Of a stretch of 64,000 nt of DNA, positions 1-8,833 are shown piece after piece. A program made the translations under genes and the position numbers. This DNA comes from Mucilaginibacter paludis DSM 18603 (GTDB taxonomy: Bacteria; Bacteroidota; Bacteroidia; Sphingobacteriales; Sphingobacteriaceae), in the NCBI RefSeq assembly GCF_000166195.2, contig NZ_CM001403.1:1550001-1614000 (forward strand), written 5' to 3'. Under the pieces are notes generated by a model. That model was not told the origin of the DNA. It searched no databases and saw nothing but the letters and a program-made list of their open reading frames with translations. Within the stretch, counting starts at the first letter, position 1. Every line of letters starts with the position of its first letter.

Positions 1-2
1 TT

Positions 3-3000
3 GACACGAAACTGGCTGTTACTGTAAAAACAGAAGGCAGTCAGATTACCGTTAAGACTGCACTTGAATTAATTAAAACAACGTGTGGACTGGATTACGA
101 GATAGACAATGAGTATGTCACTTTAAGCCAGCCTGCTCCGAAAAGCCCAAACGCATCAGCCGGCGGCGGCCCCGGCACCCTTAAAGGCCGTATTGTTGAA
201 TTTGAAACATCGCAGCCACTTCCCGGTGCATCCGTTTACATTGTTGAGCTTCAAAAAGGGATGGTATCTAATAATGAAGGCTATTATAGGTTTAACAACA
301 CCCCTGAAGGAAAATACACTTTGAAGGTTACCTACATCAGTTATAAAACCGAAACTATACAGGTTGAAGTAAAAACTGGTAAAGAGGAAAATTACGACGT
401 AAAAATGCAGGGTTCTAATTCTCTGCAAGAGGTGGTTGTAAATTCAATCAGGAAAAGCCGTGCTCCGGTTGCGCATAGCACCGAAAGGCAGATCTTAACA
501 GAAATCAAATACGCGCAGTCAGTAGTCTCCGGCATTTCGTCTGAACAAATCAGCAAAACAGTTGACCGGAATGCTGCGGAAGTTGTTCGCAGGATTTCAG
601 GTATCACAACTGTAGATGATAAATTCATTGTGGTTCGCGGGTTGAATCAACGCTATAACCTTACTTACTTGAATGACAACGTCGCACCGAGTACAGAAGT
701 GAACAGCCGGGCTTTTGCACTGGACCTGATCCCGAGCCGTATCATTGACAAGATTCTTATCTATAAATCGCCCCAACCCGAGAATCAGGGAGATGCTACC
801 GGTGGTGTAGTCAAGATTTATACAAAAGATGCCAAAAAGGTTAAACACTTTGATATTGAATGGCAAACAGGCATACGGACAAATACATCTTTCAATAGTA
901 ACTTTCTGACCTACCAGGGTGGTAAAACAGATTTTTGGGGATTTGATGACGGCACACGTAAACTGCCTGCGTCCGTGCCGGGATATAATAGCTTGGCTTT
1001 AGCCAGCCTGACGCCCTCCCAATATGCAAAAACGTTTTCTCCTATACTTAACTACGGAAAGAAAACAGCCTTGCCTAATCTTCAATTAACTGCCAACTAC
1101 TATAATTCCTTTAAAGTTTTTGGCAAATCATTATCTACGTTAAGTTCTTTGAGCTATAAGAATGAGGCGCAAATCACTGATCTTACGCGTTCACAATTAT
1201 ACCAGGGACGTTATGCCTCTGGCGATAAGAACAGTAATGAAAGCCGTAACATTGCGCTTATACAGCTTAACCTGCTGCAAAATTTCACATTATCCCTACG
1301 TGACAGCAGCAGTATTTCCTTTAAAAATTTCATTCTTCAGCAAGGGCAAACCAATACGATAGATCGCGTCAGTTCTTCTGCTGCGCAGGGTAGCCTCACA
1401 CAATCAAAGGATAAGGACATTATTCTGTCATACAACCAGCGATTGCTGTACGCGGGAAATCTGGGCGGCTCGCATTTTTACGAAAAAGGGAAACAACACC
1501 TGCAATGGAACCTGGGATATACTTATAGCAAGCAGGAATCACCCGACCAGCGCGTGGTGCGCCTTACCGGCAATACCTCGGTATCATCTGTTGGTGATTC
1601 GAGCTTATCGTGGCGGGCCCGAGGTTTAAGCTTTGGCGACGACAACGGAAATCCCGTTGCTTTGAAACTGGGAATCATTTCCAGAACATGGACCCGCAGC
1701 AGCGAAGGTGTATATAATGCTTCTATAGATTATACCAATCAGCTAAAGCCATGGTTGTCCCTTAAGCTGGGTGCCTACCAGCAATGGAAAATGCGGCAGC
1801 TATACCGTCGTGTTTATACGGTTCATGAAGGAGATGTGACGACTGATAAATGGTACACTTATGTTCCCGGAACCGATCATTATGTTAATCCCACCCTGGT
1901 ACGTTTTCACGAACAGGACCTGGGCAATGTATGGAGCCCTGCTTATTTACGTGATGATTACAGTGGGTTGCGCGTAAATGACAACACTTCCGGAAGCGAC
2001 AGCTATATCGGGACAGAGCAAAACAACAGTGGTTATGCTGCGCTTAGTATCAAGCCATTTGGGAATATGCTGGATATTTATGGGGGCGTTCGTTACGAAT
2101 ATAACCGTCAGAAAATCGGAGCGGCAATTCCAAAAGAAAACAATCTTCAGATCAATGTACCAATCCTTGTCGATAATCCCACCAGATCATGGTTGCCATC
2201 ATTGAATATCTCTTTGAGACCTGATGAAAAGTGGGTGGTTAGGGCTGCTTACGGTAAAACCGTCAATCGTACAGAATTCAGAGAAGTATCACCTTTTGAG
2301 GAACAGGATTATGAAAACAATACCATCCTGAACGGTAACCCCAAACTTAAATCAGCTAAGGTGGAGAATTACGACACACGTATAGAGTTTTATCCAAAAA
2401 ACAACAAGGGCGAATCTTTCAGCGTTGGGGCATTCTATAAAAAGATACAAAACCCTATAGAGCGGATCAATACCTCCGACAGAACGACTCCTGAAATTAT
2501 TCCAACCATTTCTTACCAGAATGCAGCATCCGGGACGATTAAAGGGTTTGAATTTGAGTTCAGAAAGTCGCTTGATTTTATTCCACTGAATGCTTTCAGG
2601 AACTTTTCCATAATAGCCAATGCCGCTTTAATTAAAAGTGAAACCGTAAACGATACGCTGGTAAGTGCATCGCTTGCTGTAGCCGATACCGGCGGGCGGC
2701 GGCCTTTACAGGGCCAGTCACCTTATGTGATTAATGCGGGGTTGTATTATGAAAATGCCGGCCTGGGTACCAAGGTTTCCCTGATCTATAATGTATCTGG
2801 CCCTAACATTTATGCTGCAAGCAGGGGTTACGCATATAGCAATTTGTTAGACGGCCCGCGGTACCGGGGGAGCCTGATAGAACTACCCCGGCATCTGATA
2901 GATATTTCTGTTACCCAACGTCTGCTCAAGTCGTTGCAGCTAAAAATAGGTGTTCAAAACTTACTGGATCAATCGGTAAAGATGGCCGAGGATATCAATT

Positions 3001-3131
3001 TCACCAACAAGTACGAACCGCTTAAACATATCGCCGGTCAACCGCCTGCAAAATCTATTGAAGGCGACAATATTACCTCGTCATATAAACCCGGGCGTTA
3101 TTTCACCTTTACATTTTCTTATTCCCTGTAA
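3..3131 (+). CDS. TonB-dependent receptor (SusC/FecA-like), 5' end outside window
   Basis: Outer-membrane TonB-dependent receptor, cut by the left edge; 1042 residues are visible and the frame is open from base 3. The first ~45 residues resemble the end of an STN (secretin/TonB short N-terminal) domain. They are followed by a carboxypeptidase-regulatory-like beta domain (GTLKGRIVE...PLPGASVYI), a plug domain with the motifs EVVRRISGI and VVRGLNQRY, and a long beta-barrel with many alternating aromatic strands ending FTFTFSYSL. An STN domain in Bacteroidota usually means control by an ECF sigma/FecR pair, which would lie upstream of the window (inference). Three lipoprotein genes follow at once, so this is the channel of an uptake system. 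The substrate cannot be read from sequence. An ATG at 261 is internal to the frame and is not the start. Confidence 0.95.
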   Translation, partial: DTKLAVTVKTEGSQITVKTALELIKTTCGLDYEIDNEYVTLSQPAPKSPNASAGGGPGTLKGRIVEFETSQPLPGASVYIVELQKGMVSNNEGYYRFNNTPEGKYTLKVTYISYKTETIQVEVKTGKEENYDVKMQGSNSLQEVVVNSIRKSRAPVAHSTERQILTEIKYAQSVVSGISSEQISKTVDRNAAEVVRRISGITTVDDKFIVVRGLNQRYNLTYLNDNVAPSTEVNSRAFALDLIPSRIIDKILIYKSPQPENQGDATGGVVKIYTKDAKKVKHFDIEWQTGIRTNTSFNSNFLTYQGGKTDFWGFDDGTRKLPASVPGYNSLALASLTPSQYAKTFSPILNYGKKTALPNLQLTANYYNSFKVFGKSLSTLSSLSYKNEAQITDLTRSQLYQGRYASGDKNSNESRNIALIQLNLLQNFTLSLRDSSSISFKNFILQQGQTNTIDRVSSSAAQGSLTQSKDKDIILSYNQRLLYAGNLGGSHFYEKGKQHLQWNLGYTYSKQESPDQRVVRLTGNTSVSSVGDSSLSWRARGLSFGDDNGNPVALKLGIISRTWTRSSEGVYNASIDYTNQLKPWLSLKLGAYQQWKMRQLYRRVYTVHEGDVTTDKWYTYVPGTDHYVNPTLVRFHEQDLGNVWSPAYLRDDYSGLRVNDNTSGSDSYIGTEQNNSGYAALSIKPFGNMLDIYGGVRYEYNRQKIGAAIPKENNLQINVPILVDNPTRSWLPSLNISLRPDEKWVVRAAYGKTVNRTEFREVSPFEEQDYENNTILNGNPKLKSAKVENYDTRIEFYPKNNKGESFSVGAFYKKIQNPIERINTSDRTTPEIIPTISYQNAASGTIKGFEFEFRKSLDFIPLNAFRNFSIIANAALIKSETVNDTLVSASLAVADTGGRRPLQGQSPYVINAGLYYENAGLGTKVSLIYNVSGPNIYAASRGYAYSNLLDGPRYRGSLIELPRHLIDISVTQRLLKSLQLKIGVQNLLDQSVKMAEDINFTNKYEPLKHIAGQPPAKSIEGDNITSSYKPGRYFTFTFSYSL

Positions 3132-3132
3132 A

Positions 3133-4740
3133 ATGGATATACACAAACTAATAAAAAATTTACAAACCTGTTTTGCCAATCATACAGGTCTGTGGGCGTT
3201 GCTCTTGATCACTTCGCTGGGCAGTTGTAAAAAGGCTGATAATTATTATCAGAAGCTATATGATCAGCCTGAAATATTTTCCTACTATAACAAAGTGTAC
3301 GGCATTGGTGATACCCTGACCATCATTGGTCGGCTAAACCCTAAAAACAACCTCGTAGTTCATATAGGCGATGCAGATGCCAGAGTGATTTCAACCATTA
3401 GAACAGTGGACTCCCTAAGTGGAAATATCGCAAAGTTAAAACTGGGCTATAGTGATTCCCTGGATGTTGTAAAGTTGATGATCACAACAGAGATGGGCGT
3501 AGGGCAAAACCGCGCGATCAGCATTACTTCAGCGGGCAATACCATACAGGTACCGGCCATAGAAATTGTTCAAAACAGCGTGGTGGGTTACCTTCCTAAA
3601 CCATTGAAGCTGGTATCACAATATCAGCAGCAGGCTGGCGCCAGGCCGTTATTCTGTCAAAATGGAAAGGGAAGCATTTATTTATGGAATACGGATGGAA
3701 GTGTCACGCTGATAAAAAAGGATGGTTCAACCAGCCAGGTATTTGATAATACCGTTTTCAAAGATAGTTTTGGCAGCTTTACCGTAACTGCCTTTAACGG
3801 CGGTGGCGTTGATCCGCAGGAAGCGACCATCTATTTTTCTGTAGTTACCGCTGACGGCAGCAGCGATAACACTGCAAATACGATCTACCGGTTGTGTAAA
3901 TATGATGTAGCAACCAAACAACTGACCACGTTAAATCGCAGTTTGTATGCTAAAGCCGTCAACGCCCATACTTTCGCAGCAGCACAGCCTTTTGAGGGTA
4001 ATATTGCTCAGGTGAAAATTTTCCAGGTGACCGGTATCCATCCCGATAGCCAGGGGAATGTGTACCTCGACCTGAATTCGCATTTTATTACTAAACTAAG
4101 TAAGGATGGCGGATACAAATATGTTTTTAATCTAAAAAATTATAACGACCCAGCACCATTCATCCCGGCGATCATCCACCCGGATTTTGGTAATATCAGT
4201 ACTTTACAGCAAATCCATCAATTGCTTCCAGGATTAAAGATCTCATCCGCTTATAAAGTGGGGATAGATCCTGGAGCTGGCCTGCTTTACGCCGCCAACC
4301 ACCCCTTTGGTTACCAGTTAAAGCAGTATAGCCTGATAAACCAGGTCGAACTTTATGCTATGCCTACCAGCTGGATATTCAGCAGTTTTAGCAATCAAAA
4401 AATGTATTTGTCCGGTTCGTTTGGGGTGCTTACCGGTCCCGAGGAAAATCCGACTGGTACCATCTCACCTGCATTTGGCTATATGCCGCTACCGGATCAA
4501 AAATTGGTACTGCTGCTATATCAGGAAGCTGAGACCAATCCGAAATGGAGAGACCAGTCGCCTGCATGGGAAATGCTTGATTTTAAGAAAAAACAGGGAC
4601 AGCGCTATGCACCGGGCAAACTTGTCCGCGGAACCTACAGCATGATGCTTAATGATGTATTGCTTAATTATGATGAGGACGGTATGTTGTACATGACTGC
4701 CAATTCCCAGAAAACAATCGCTAAAACCGCCTTCCAATGA
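3133..4740 (+). CDS. Outer-membrane lipoprotein with IPT/TIG-like N-terminus and propeller-like C-terminus
   Basis: 535-residue lipoprotein: basic N-terminus, hydrophobic run and lipobox LGSC followed by KK. I chose ATG 3133 because it starts two bases after the receptor stop and gives a clean type II signal peptide; the longer frame overlaps the receptor and has none. Residues ~30-140 look like an IPT/TIG immunoglobulin-like fold (YNKVYGIGDTLTIIGRL). The remainder has recurring short beta motifs with SNGKG/DGS-type turns (FCQNGKGSIYLWNTDGS, GNVYLDLNSH, GLLYAANHPFG), as in a beta-propeller. It is coupled to the receptor and overlaps the next gene by 4 bp, so it probably acts as the surface partner of that receptor. 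The substrate is unknown. Confidence 0.8.
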   Translation: MDIHKLIKNLQTCFANHTGLWALLLITSLGSCKKADNYYQKLYDQPEIFSYYNKVYGIGDTLTIIGRLNPKNNLVVHIGDADARVISTIRTVDSLSGNIAKLKLGYSDSLDVVKLMITTEMGVGQNRAISITSAGNTIQVPAIEIVQNSVVGYLPKPLKLVSQYQQQAGARPLFCQNGKGSIYLWNTDGSVTLIKKDGSTSQVFDNTVFKDSFGSFTVTAFNGGGVDPQEATIYFSVVTADGSSDNTANTIYRLCKYDVATKQLTTLNRSLYAKAVNAHTFAAAQPFEGNIAQVKIFQVTGIHPDSQGNVYLDLNSHFITKLSKDGGYKYVFNLKNYNDPAPFIPAIIHPDFGNISTLQQIHQLLPGLKISSAYKVGIDPGAGLLYAANHPFGYQLKQYSLINQVELYAMPTSWIFSSFSNQKMYLSGSFGVLTGPEENPTGTISPAFGYMPLPDQKLVLLLYQEAETNPKWRDQSPAWEMLDFKKKQGQRYAPGKLVRGTYSMMLNDVLLNYDEDGMLYMTANSQKTIAKTAFQ

Positions 4741-5660
4741 AAACAACAACTATAAGATCTGCACTCAAATACCCTTTTATGACAATAATGCTATGTTATT
4801 GCCTGTTGTCCTGTAAAAAAGATTTTCAAGCTACGGTGCCGGGAGACGGCAGGGGAAGCTATATCAATTTCTACAATGCTTCTGAAGCATTGATACAATC
4901 CGGCAATGGAACCACGTTTTTAACCCAGGAGAACAGGGTGTATATCAACGATTCTATATCCAGATCTCCATTTTTTCAATATCCCGTTTTTAGCACCGCT
5001 TACAGTGACAGGGAATTTCCTTTAAATGCCAACGGATCGAACTCGTTTCAGATCTCCGATGAGATCACCGTGCCATCAGATGCCAATTATAGCTTAGTAT
5101 ATTGGCTGCCAATCCTGTCTGGCCGGTATAAATTTATATTTACTTCGGGCAATAAAGTTTACCTTAAAGATACCACGGTGAGTCTTGAGCCCAAAACCTT
5201 TGCAGCGCAGTATTTAGTAGAGGGGCCGGAATCAGATATGGCCTATCGTATCGTTACAACACCTGTTAAAGAAGAACAGGAAAAAGGCAAAACAACACTA
5301 CAGGTGGTAAACCTCTCACCTGATGTAGGTAAGATCGACGTTTGGCGGGCCGGTGAAAACGGAAAAAGAATCACGACTGATCTGCCGGGGGCACTTGCCT
5401 TTGGCGAATATTATACCAGTCATGCCGATACCACCGGAGCATCCGCTACAAACGGTAGGCTTTACCTGAATGTTTCCCCAAGCGGGAGCAACCAGGTATT
5501 GCTCACGGTGGCCGTGCCCGCAGTTTCTGAAAGTTCGTTTATCGTGCAGGTACAGGGATTTATTCGCCAGGCGAACAGACGGATCAAATCCAGCAATACG
5601 GATTACGCAACCATATCAATTAAACCAAACTTCAGGATCAAACTCAGGAGACTCTACTAA
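4737..5660 (+). CDS. DUF4397-like lipoprotein
   Basis: 307-residue exported lipoprotein: hydrophobic N-terminus ending in lipobox LLSC then KKD. The start overlaps the preceding stop (ATGA), which indicates translational coupling. The C-terminal half carries a phrase typical of DUF4397 (LQVVNLSPDVGKIDVWRAG), a beta-rich domain found in many Bacteroidota surface lipoproteins. The N-terminal half (YINFYNASEAL, then beta-rich text) may be a second diverged copy of the same kind of domain. It lies in an operon with a TonB-dependent receptor and most likely helps in ligand capture at the outer membrane. The domain name is from motif memory; the ligand is unknown. Confidence 0.75.
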   Translation: MKTTTIRSALKYPFMTIMLCYCLLSCKKDFQATVPGDGRGSYINFYNASEALIQSGNGTTFLTQENRVYINDSISRSPFFQYPVFSTAYSDREFPLNANGSNSFQISDEITVPSDANYSLVYWLPILSGRYKFIFTSGNKVYLKDTTVSLEPKTFAAQYLVEGPESDMAYRIVTTPVKEEQEKGKTTLQVVNLSPDVGKIDVWRAGENGKRITTDLPGALAFGEYYTSHADTTGASATNGRLYLNVSPSGSNQVLLTVAVPAVSESSFIVQVQGFIRQANRRIKSSNTDYATISIKPNFRIKLRRLY

Positions 5661-5792
5661 CTAAAACCTTTTTATAAAAGCAAACTTATGGCTTCCCTCC
5701 GGGTATAGCCCGCTTGTTGTTGCCTATAAAATCAGAAACTTAAAAATTCAAATTATTAAAAAAAGATCGATAAAAAAATCAAAATCAAGGAA

Positions 5793-7193
5793 ATGAAAAC
5801 AAAAACGACAATTAAACAAACATTGACCGCGCTAGTAATAGCGCTTAGTATTGTATCCTGCAAGAAGGATAAAAAGGCCGATCCGGTGACACCTCCAGTT
5901 GAGGTAAAAGTGATCTCGCTTACTGATCTCAAAACGCTGAGCGCCGGTGCGTCGGTAAAAGTGCCTGATGGTAAAAAGATCAGCGGCATCGTTATTTCTG
6001 ATGTCGCCGGGAAGAACACTGACACCAAAACGGTGATTTTACAGGATGCCGCCAGCCAGACCGGTATTATCATCAATTTTGATGCGGCGCAAACCTTTGC
6101 TCCGGGAGATCAGTTAGAAGTAAATATTTCCAATCAAACGCTGGCCCAAGTAAACGGTGAAGTAGTATTGCAGAATATTCCTGCCGCCAACGCTAAAAAG
6201 ACCGGCACAGGAACTGTAACAGCTAAGGCGACGACTATCGTAGATATTAATACCAATAAAATAGCATGGAATGGCACACTTGTAAGTGTAAATGCAACTG
6301 ACTTAACTTCTGCTAATAGCAAATACGAAGGTAACTTAACGATTAAAGATGCTTCGGGAACACTAACATCCGCTGTATTGACCACAGCAGCATTTACAGG
6401 TACTGCTTTACCCGTAAGCGTTAGCAAAATTACAGGCATAGTACGTTTGAATGGCACGGACGCTCGATTGGATATTCGCTCTCAAGCTGATGTTACTCCG
6501 GGTGATATATCAAAGATTATTAGTGATGATTTTACAACCTGGACGGATGCAACCCCAGGTACAAACGTAGTTACGACATCTAAAGAAGCATGGTATGCTA
6601 TTTATTCGAACCTCGGTGCATTGAAATATAAAGGAATTGCAGCAGACGCAAATTTTACGGTTACAGACAAGACCTATCCGTATTTACCTGTTTGTGACGA
6701 ATATGTAGGTCCGGGAAGTCAGGGTTCATTTCTTGCAGTCGATCCTGCTCTGGATTTTAAAGGGCTTAAATCTATTAAAGTAACGTTTGCAGGCAGTAAT
6801 GTTGTTGGTAAGGGGCAATTTACCGGAGTACTTTCTCCATTACTTAATGGAAAGAACACGACAAGTCCTTATAATTTTCAAGCATTTGATGCTAATACTG
6901 ATAAATTAAAAATTGGAATTTATGCAATCGTCAGTGGTACCTGGTATTTTTTAGCCGAATCAGGTGAATATAAAGAAACAGGGAAATTCTTTACGGTAAC
7001 TTTTAACTTTCCAACAACCGCTGCTGCATTACAAGCAGCCAACCCACAAATACCTGGGGGTACCGCTCTATCTGATTTTATGGAAAAACCTGCTTTCTCT
7101 ATTGTAAATCGCTCAATAGGAAATCCTTCAGGGACAGATTATAAGCTAAAGCAACGCCCTATTTTAATTGATAAAGTTGAATTAGGCTTTTAG
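5793..7193 (+). CDS. DUF5689-domain lipoprotein
   Basis: 466-residue lipoprotein with signal peptide and lipobox IVSC followed by KKDKK. Residues ~40-240 match the DUF5689 pattern: DLKTL...ISGIVISD, VILQDA...GIIINF and GDQLEVNISNQTL...GEVVLQNI, an OB-like beta barrel common in Bacteroidota secreted proteins. The C-terminal ~220 residues (DDFTTWTD...AWYAIYSN...FLAVDPALDFKGLKSIKVTFAG) resemble the carbohydrate-binding-like or cleaved-adhesin modules that follow DUF5689 in other proteins. A 132-bp gap without a clear terminator separates it from the DUF4397-like gene, so it is probably the last structural gene of the receptor operon. Confidence 0.8.
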   Translation: MKTKTTIKQTLTALVIALSIVSCKKDKKADPVTPPVEVKVISLTDLKTLSAGASVKVPDGKKISGIVISDVAGKNTDTKTVILQDAASQTGIIINFDAAQTFAPGDQLEVNISNQTLAQVNGEVVLQNIPAANAKKTGTGTVTAKATTIVDINTNKIAWNGTLVSVNATDLTSANSKYEGNLTIKDASGTLTSAVLTTAAFTGTALPVSVSKITGIVRLNGTDARLDIRSQADVTPGDISKIISDDFTTWTDATPGTNVVTTSKEAWYAIYSNLGALKYKGIAADANFTVTDKTYPYLPVCDEYVGPGSQGSFLAVDPALDFKGLKSIKVTFAGSNVVGKGQFTGVLSPLLNGKNTTSPYNFQAFDANTDKLKIGIYAIVSGTWYFLAESGEYKETGKFFTVTFNFPTTAAALQAANPQIPGGTALSDFMEKPAFSIVNRSIGNPSGTDYKLKQRPILIDKVELGF

Positions 7194-7197
7194 AATT

Positions 7198-7512
7198 ATG
7201 CAGGGCATCTCAAAATCGAGGCATGTGCATTTGATGGATGCCCTGCTTCAGTTGGAACAGCTTTTAGGTAAGGAATGCGAATGTTTGCAACAGACAGGTG
7301 AATACCGGGTGGAACTGGAAACGATGCACCGGAATTATGAGCGTTTGCTGGATGATCTAGAAAAGGTGATCACGGATTACAGTGTATTGTACGATCAGGT
7401 AAAAATTCAGTTCCTGGGTAAAAAGCTGAAAGAACTGAAAAAAGAAATTTCGGTGGAGATGCCGGGTTTCCCGGTGCTGGTACAAAACATTAGGATAGCT
7501 TACGGTACTTAG
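7198..7512 (+). CDS. Small charged helical protein, unknown function
   Basis: 104-residue cytoplasmic protein without signal peptide or membrane segment. Composition (Leu, Glu, Lys; LLQLEQLLGKECECLQQ, ERLLDDLEKVI, KKLKELKKEI) predicts a mostly alpha-helical, possibly coiled-coil fold. It begins 4 bp after the DUF5689 stop and ends before a good terminator at 7542, so it is the last gene of that transcript. I do not recognise a family. Confidence 0.6.
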   Translation: MQGISKSRHVHLMDALLQLEQLLGKECECLQQTGEYRVELETMHRNYERLLDDLEKVITDYSVLYDQVKIQFLGKKLKELKKEISVEMPGFPVLVQNIRIAYGT

Positions 7513-7541
7513 CCGATCCTCTTAATATATTGATTGTAATC

Positions 7542-7571
7542 AAGGGCAGTGCAGCAATGCCTGCCCTTTTT
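7542..7571 (+). terminator. Intrinsic terminator after the receptor/lipoprotein operon
   Basis: Perfect 8-bp stem AAGGGCAG/CTGCCCTT with an 11-nt loop, followed directly by a T-run. It sits 30 bp after the stop at 7512 and before the next start at 7582, so it also argues against an upstream start for the following ORF. Confidence 0.8.
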
Positions 7572-7581
7572 AAAAACTTTG

Positions 7582-7821
7582 ATGATGCGTAGCACTTATA
7601 TCGCTGTTTCGATTTTATTGGTTCTGGACATCGCGGTTTTACTTCTGGCCCGCTGGTTTGACAGGCGGTATTATCTGCCATTCTTGGAGACGGTAATGAA
7701 ACAAAAGAAAGAGCCGGTTGACAACCCTAACCTGGTACCATTAGGTATAGTTGCCGCAGGTGGCGGCTTATTGATCTATACCCTGATCGGCTTTGCCTGG
7801 GTATGTTTAGGGCATAAATAG
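7582..7821 (+). CDS. Small two-TM membrane protein
   Basis: 79-residue protein (ATG 7582; ATG 7585 also possible) with two hydrophobic helices: STYIAVSILLVLDIAVLLLA near the N-terminus and a second (GIVAAGGGLLIYTLIGFAWV) near the C-terminus, joined by a basic loop. An earlier in-frame ATG at 7549 lies inside the terminator hairpin and is rejected as start. Function unknown. Confidence 0.5.
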   Translation: MMRSTYIAVSILLVLDIAVLLLARWFDRRYYLPFLETVMKQKKEPVDNPNLVPLGIVAAGGGLLIYTLIGFAWVCLGHK

Positions 7822-7858
7822 ATAAACGCAATTAATGCCATTACAATAAAGCTAAACT

Positions 7859-7981
7859 ATGGAAACTGCAACGATGATCGGTTTTGGAATGTTGATCGTT
7901 TTTTTGATCGGTGTCATTATCGCCATTATCAATGACACCCGGAGGGAAAAACGATTTTGGGATAATTGGAAAAAAGAATAG
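7859..7981 (+). CDS. Single-TM micropeptide, 40 aa
   Basis: 40-residue ORF: METAT, one strongly hydrophobic helix of about 20 residues, then a charged tail rich in Arg, Lys, Trp and Glu (RREKRFWDNWKKE). A TM helix with a positively charged end fits a real inner-membrane micropeptide. It sits 37 bp after the preceding small membrane gene. A second micropeptide of similar architecture lies at 22159 on the far side of tra1. Translation is not proven. Confidence 0.45.
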   Translation: METATMIGFGMLIVFLIGVIIAIINDTRREKRFWDNWKKE

Positions 7982-8080
7982 CACGATTAAAAACACAGCA
8001 ATTAATTAATTAAATGCCTATGATGTAATTTTACAATTTAAACTATAACAACATATATACATTCTGCGTCTACACGCTTC

Positions 8081-8219
8081 CTGTCTGAGAAAACGACTAA
8101 TTTTTTGAATAAAAAACAGGAGCAAGTTTACGCCTGCGAAAGTGCGGGCTGGCTTGTTCTGTTTTTTGGGTATTTAGTCGTACCTCTCAGACAGTTCGGG
8201 TCATTCCCGCCCTTTCGCA
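8081..8219 (+). ncRNA. Candidate structured RNA with long hairpin and pseudoknot potential
   Basis: Seen directly: arm CTGTCTGAGA (8081-8090) pairs perfectly with 8185-8194; ACGACTAA (8093-8100) pairs perfectly with 8174-8181; AAAAAACAG (8111-8119) pairs perfectly with 8159-8167; and CAAG (8123-8126) pairs with 8153-8156 after a one-base bulge. The apical loop segment GCGAAAGTGCGGG (8136-8148) is complementary at 12 of 13 positions to CCCGCCCTTTCGC (8206-8218), just downstream of the hairpin. The segment has no ORF and ends 36 nt before the GNAT start. I know no named family that it matches. The 11-nt linker is short for spanning the full stem, so alternative folds (a switch) are as likely as a static pseudoknot. 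The strand is assumed to be that of the downstream genes. Confidence 0.6.
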
Positions 8220-8255
8220 TTTAACCTAAACTGGAACACCGACAGTGAGAAGATT

Positions 8256-8825
8256 ATGATCAATGCGAAAAGAAACGACAAGGGGCTGGTAACGGAGCTG
8301 TTAACGGCCGCCTTTAATGACAATTTAAGTGTAAATTATATCGTCAGACAGGACGATAAACGCGAAGAGCGCATCCGTGCGCTGATGGACTATTCCTTTG
8401 AAGTATGTTACCGTTTTGGTGAGGTATGGCTGTCGGAAGACCGAAAAGCCTGCGCCCTGGTACTGTTCCCTCATCAAAAAAGAATCACTTTTGCTTCTGT
8501 ATGGCTGGATATAAAGCTGACCTTAAAAGCTGTAGGGATCAGCGGCATTAAAAAGGTGCTCAACCGGAAAGCAAAGATCAAGGCCAAACAACCTAATGAG
8601 CCGATGAGTTACCTTTGGTTTATTGGGGTCAGCCCACTTTACCAGCACCAGGGCACAGGCGGCAGGTTACTAAAAGAAGTGCTCGGCCATGCGACTGGCC
8701 TTCCGGTATACCTTGAAACCTCGACAGAACGAAACTTGCCCTGGTACGAGAAACATTGTTTTGCTGTTTACGATACCCTTGATCTGGGTTACATATTGCA
8801 TTTTCTGAAATATGAACCTAAATAA
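8256..8825 (+). CDS. GNAT-family N-acetyltransferase
   Basis: 189-residue GNAT acyltransferase. The acetyl-CoA-binding motif A is visible near the C-terminus: WFIGVSPLYQHQGTGGRLL, the Q-x-x-G-x-G type loop between beta4 and alpha3, followed by PVYLETSTERNLPWYEKHCF as motif B. The N-terminus (VTELLTAAFNDN) matches the usual alpha1 region. The substrate is not predictable. The gene follows the structured RNA by 36 nt and precedes the LuxR-type regulator by 8 bp, so the two genes are probably co-transcribed. Confidence 0.85.
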   Translation: MINAKRNDKGLVTELLTAAFNDNLSVNYIVRQDDKREERIRALMDYSFEVCYRFGEVWLSEDRKACALVLFPHQKRITFASVWLDIKLTLKAVGISGIKKVLNRKAKIKAKQPNEPMSYLWFIGVSPLYQHQGTGGRLLKEVLGHATGLPVYLETSTERNLPWYEKHCFAVYDTLDLGYILHFLKYEPK

Positions 8826-8833
8826 ATCGGGCT

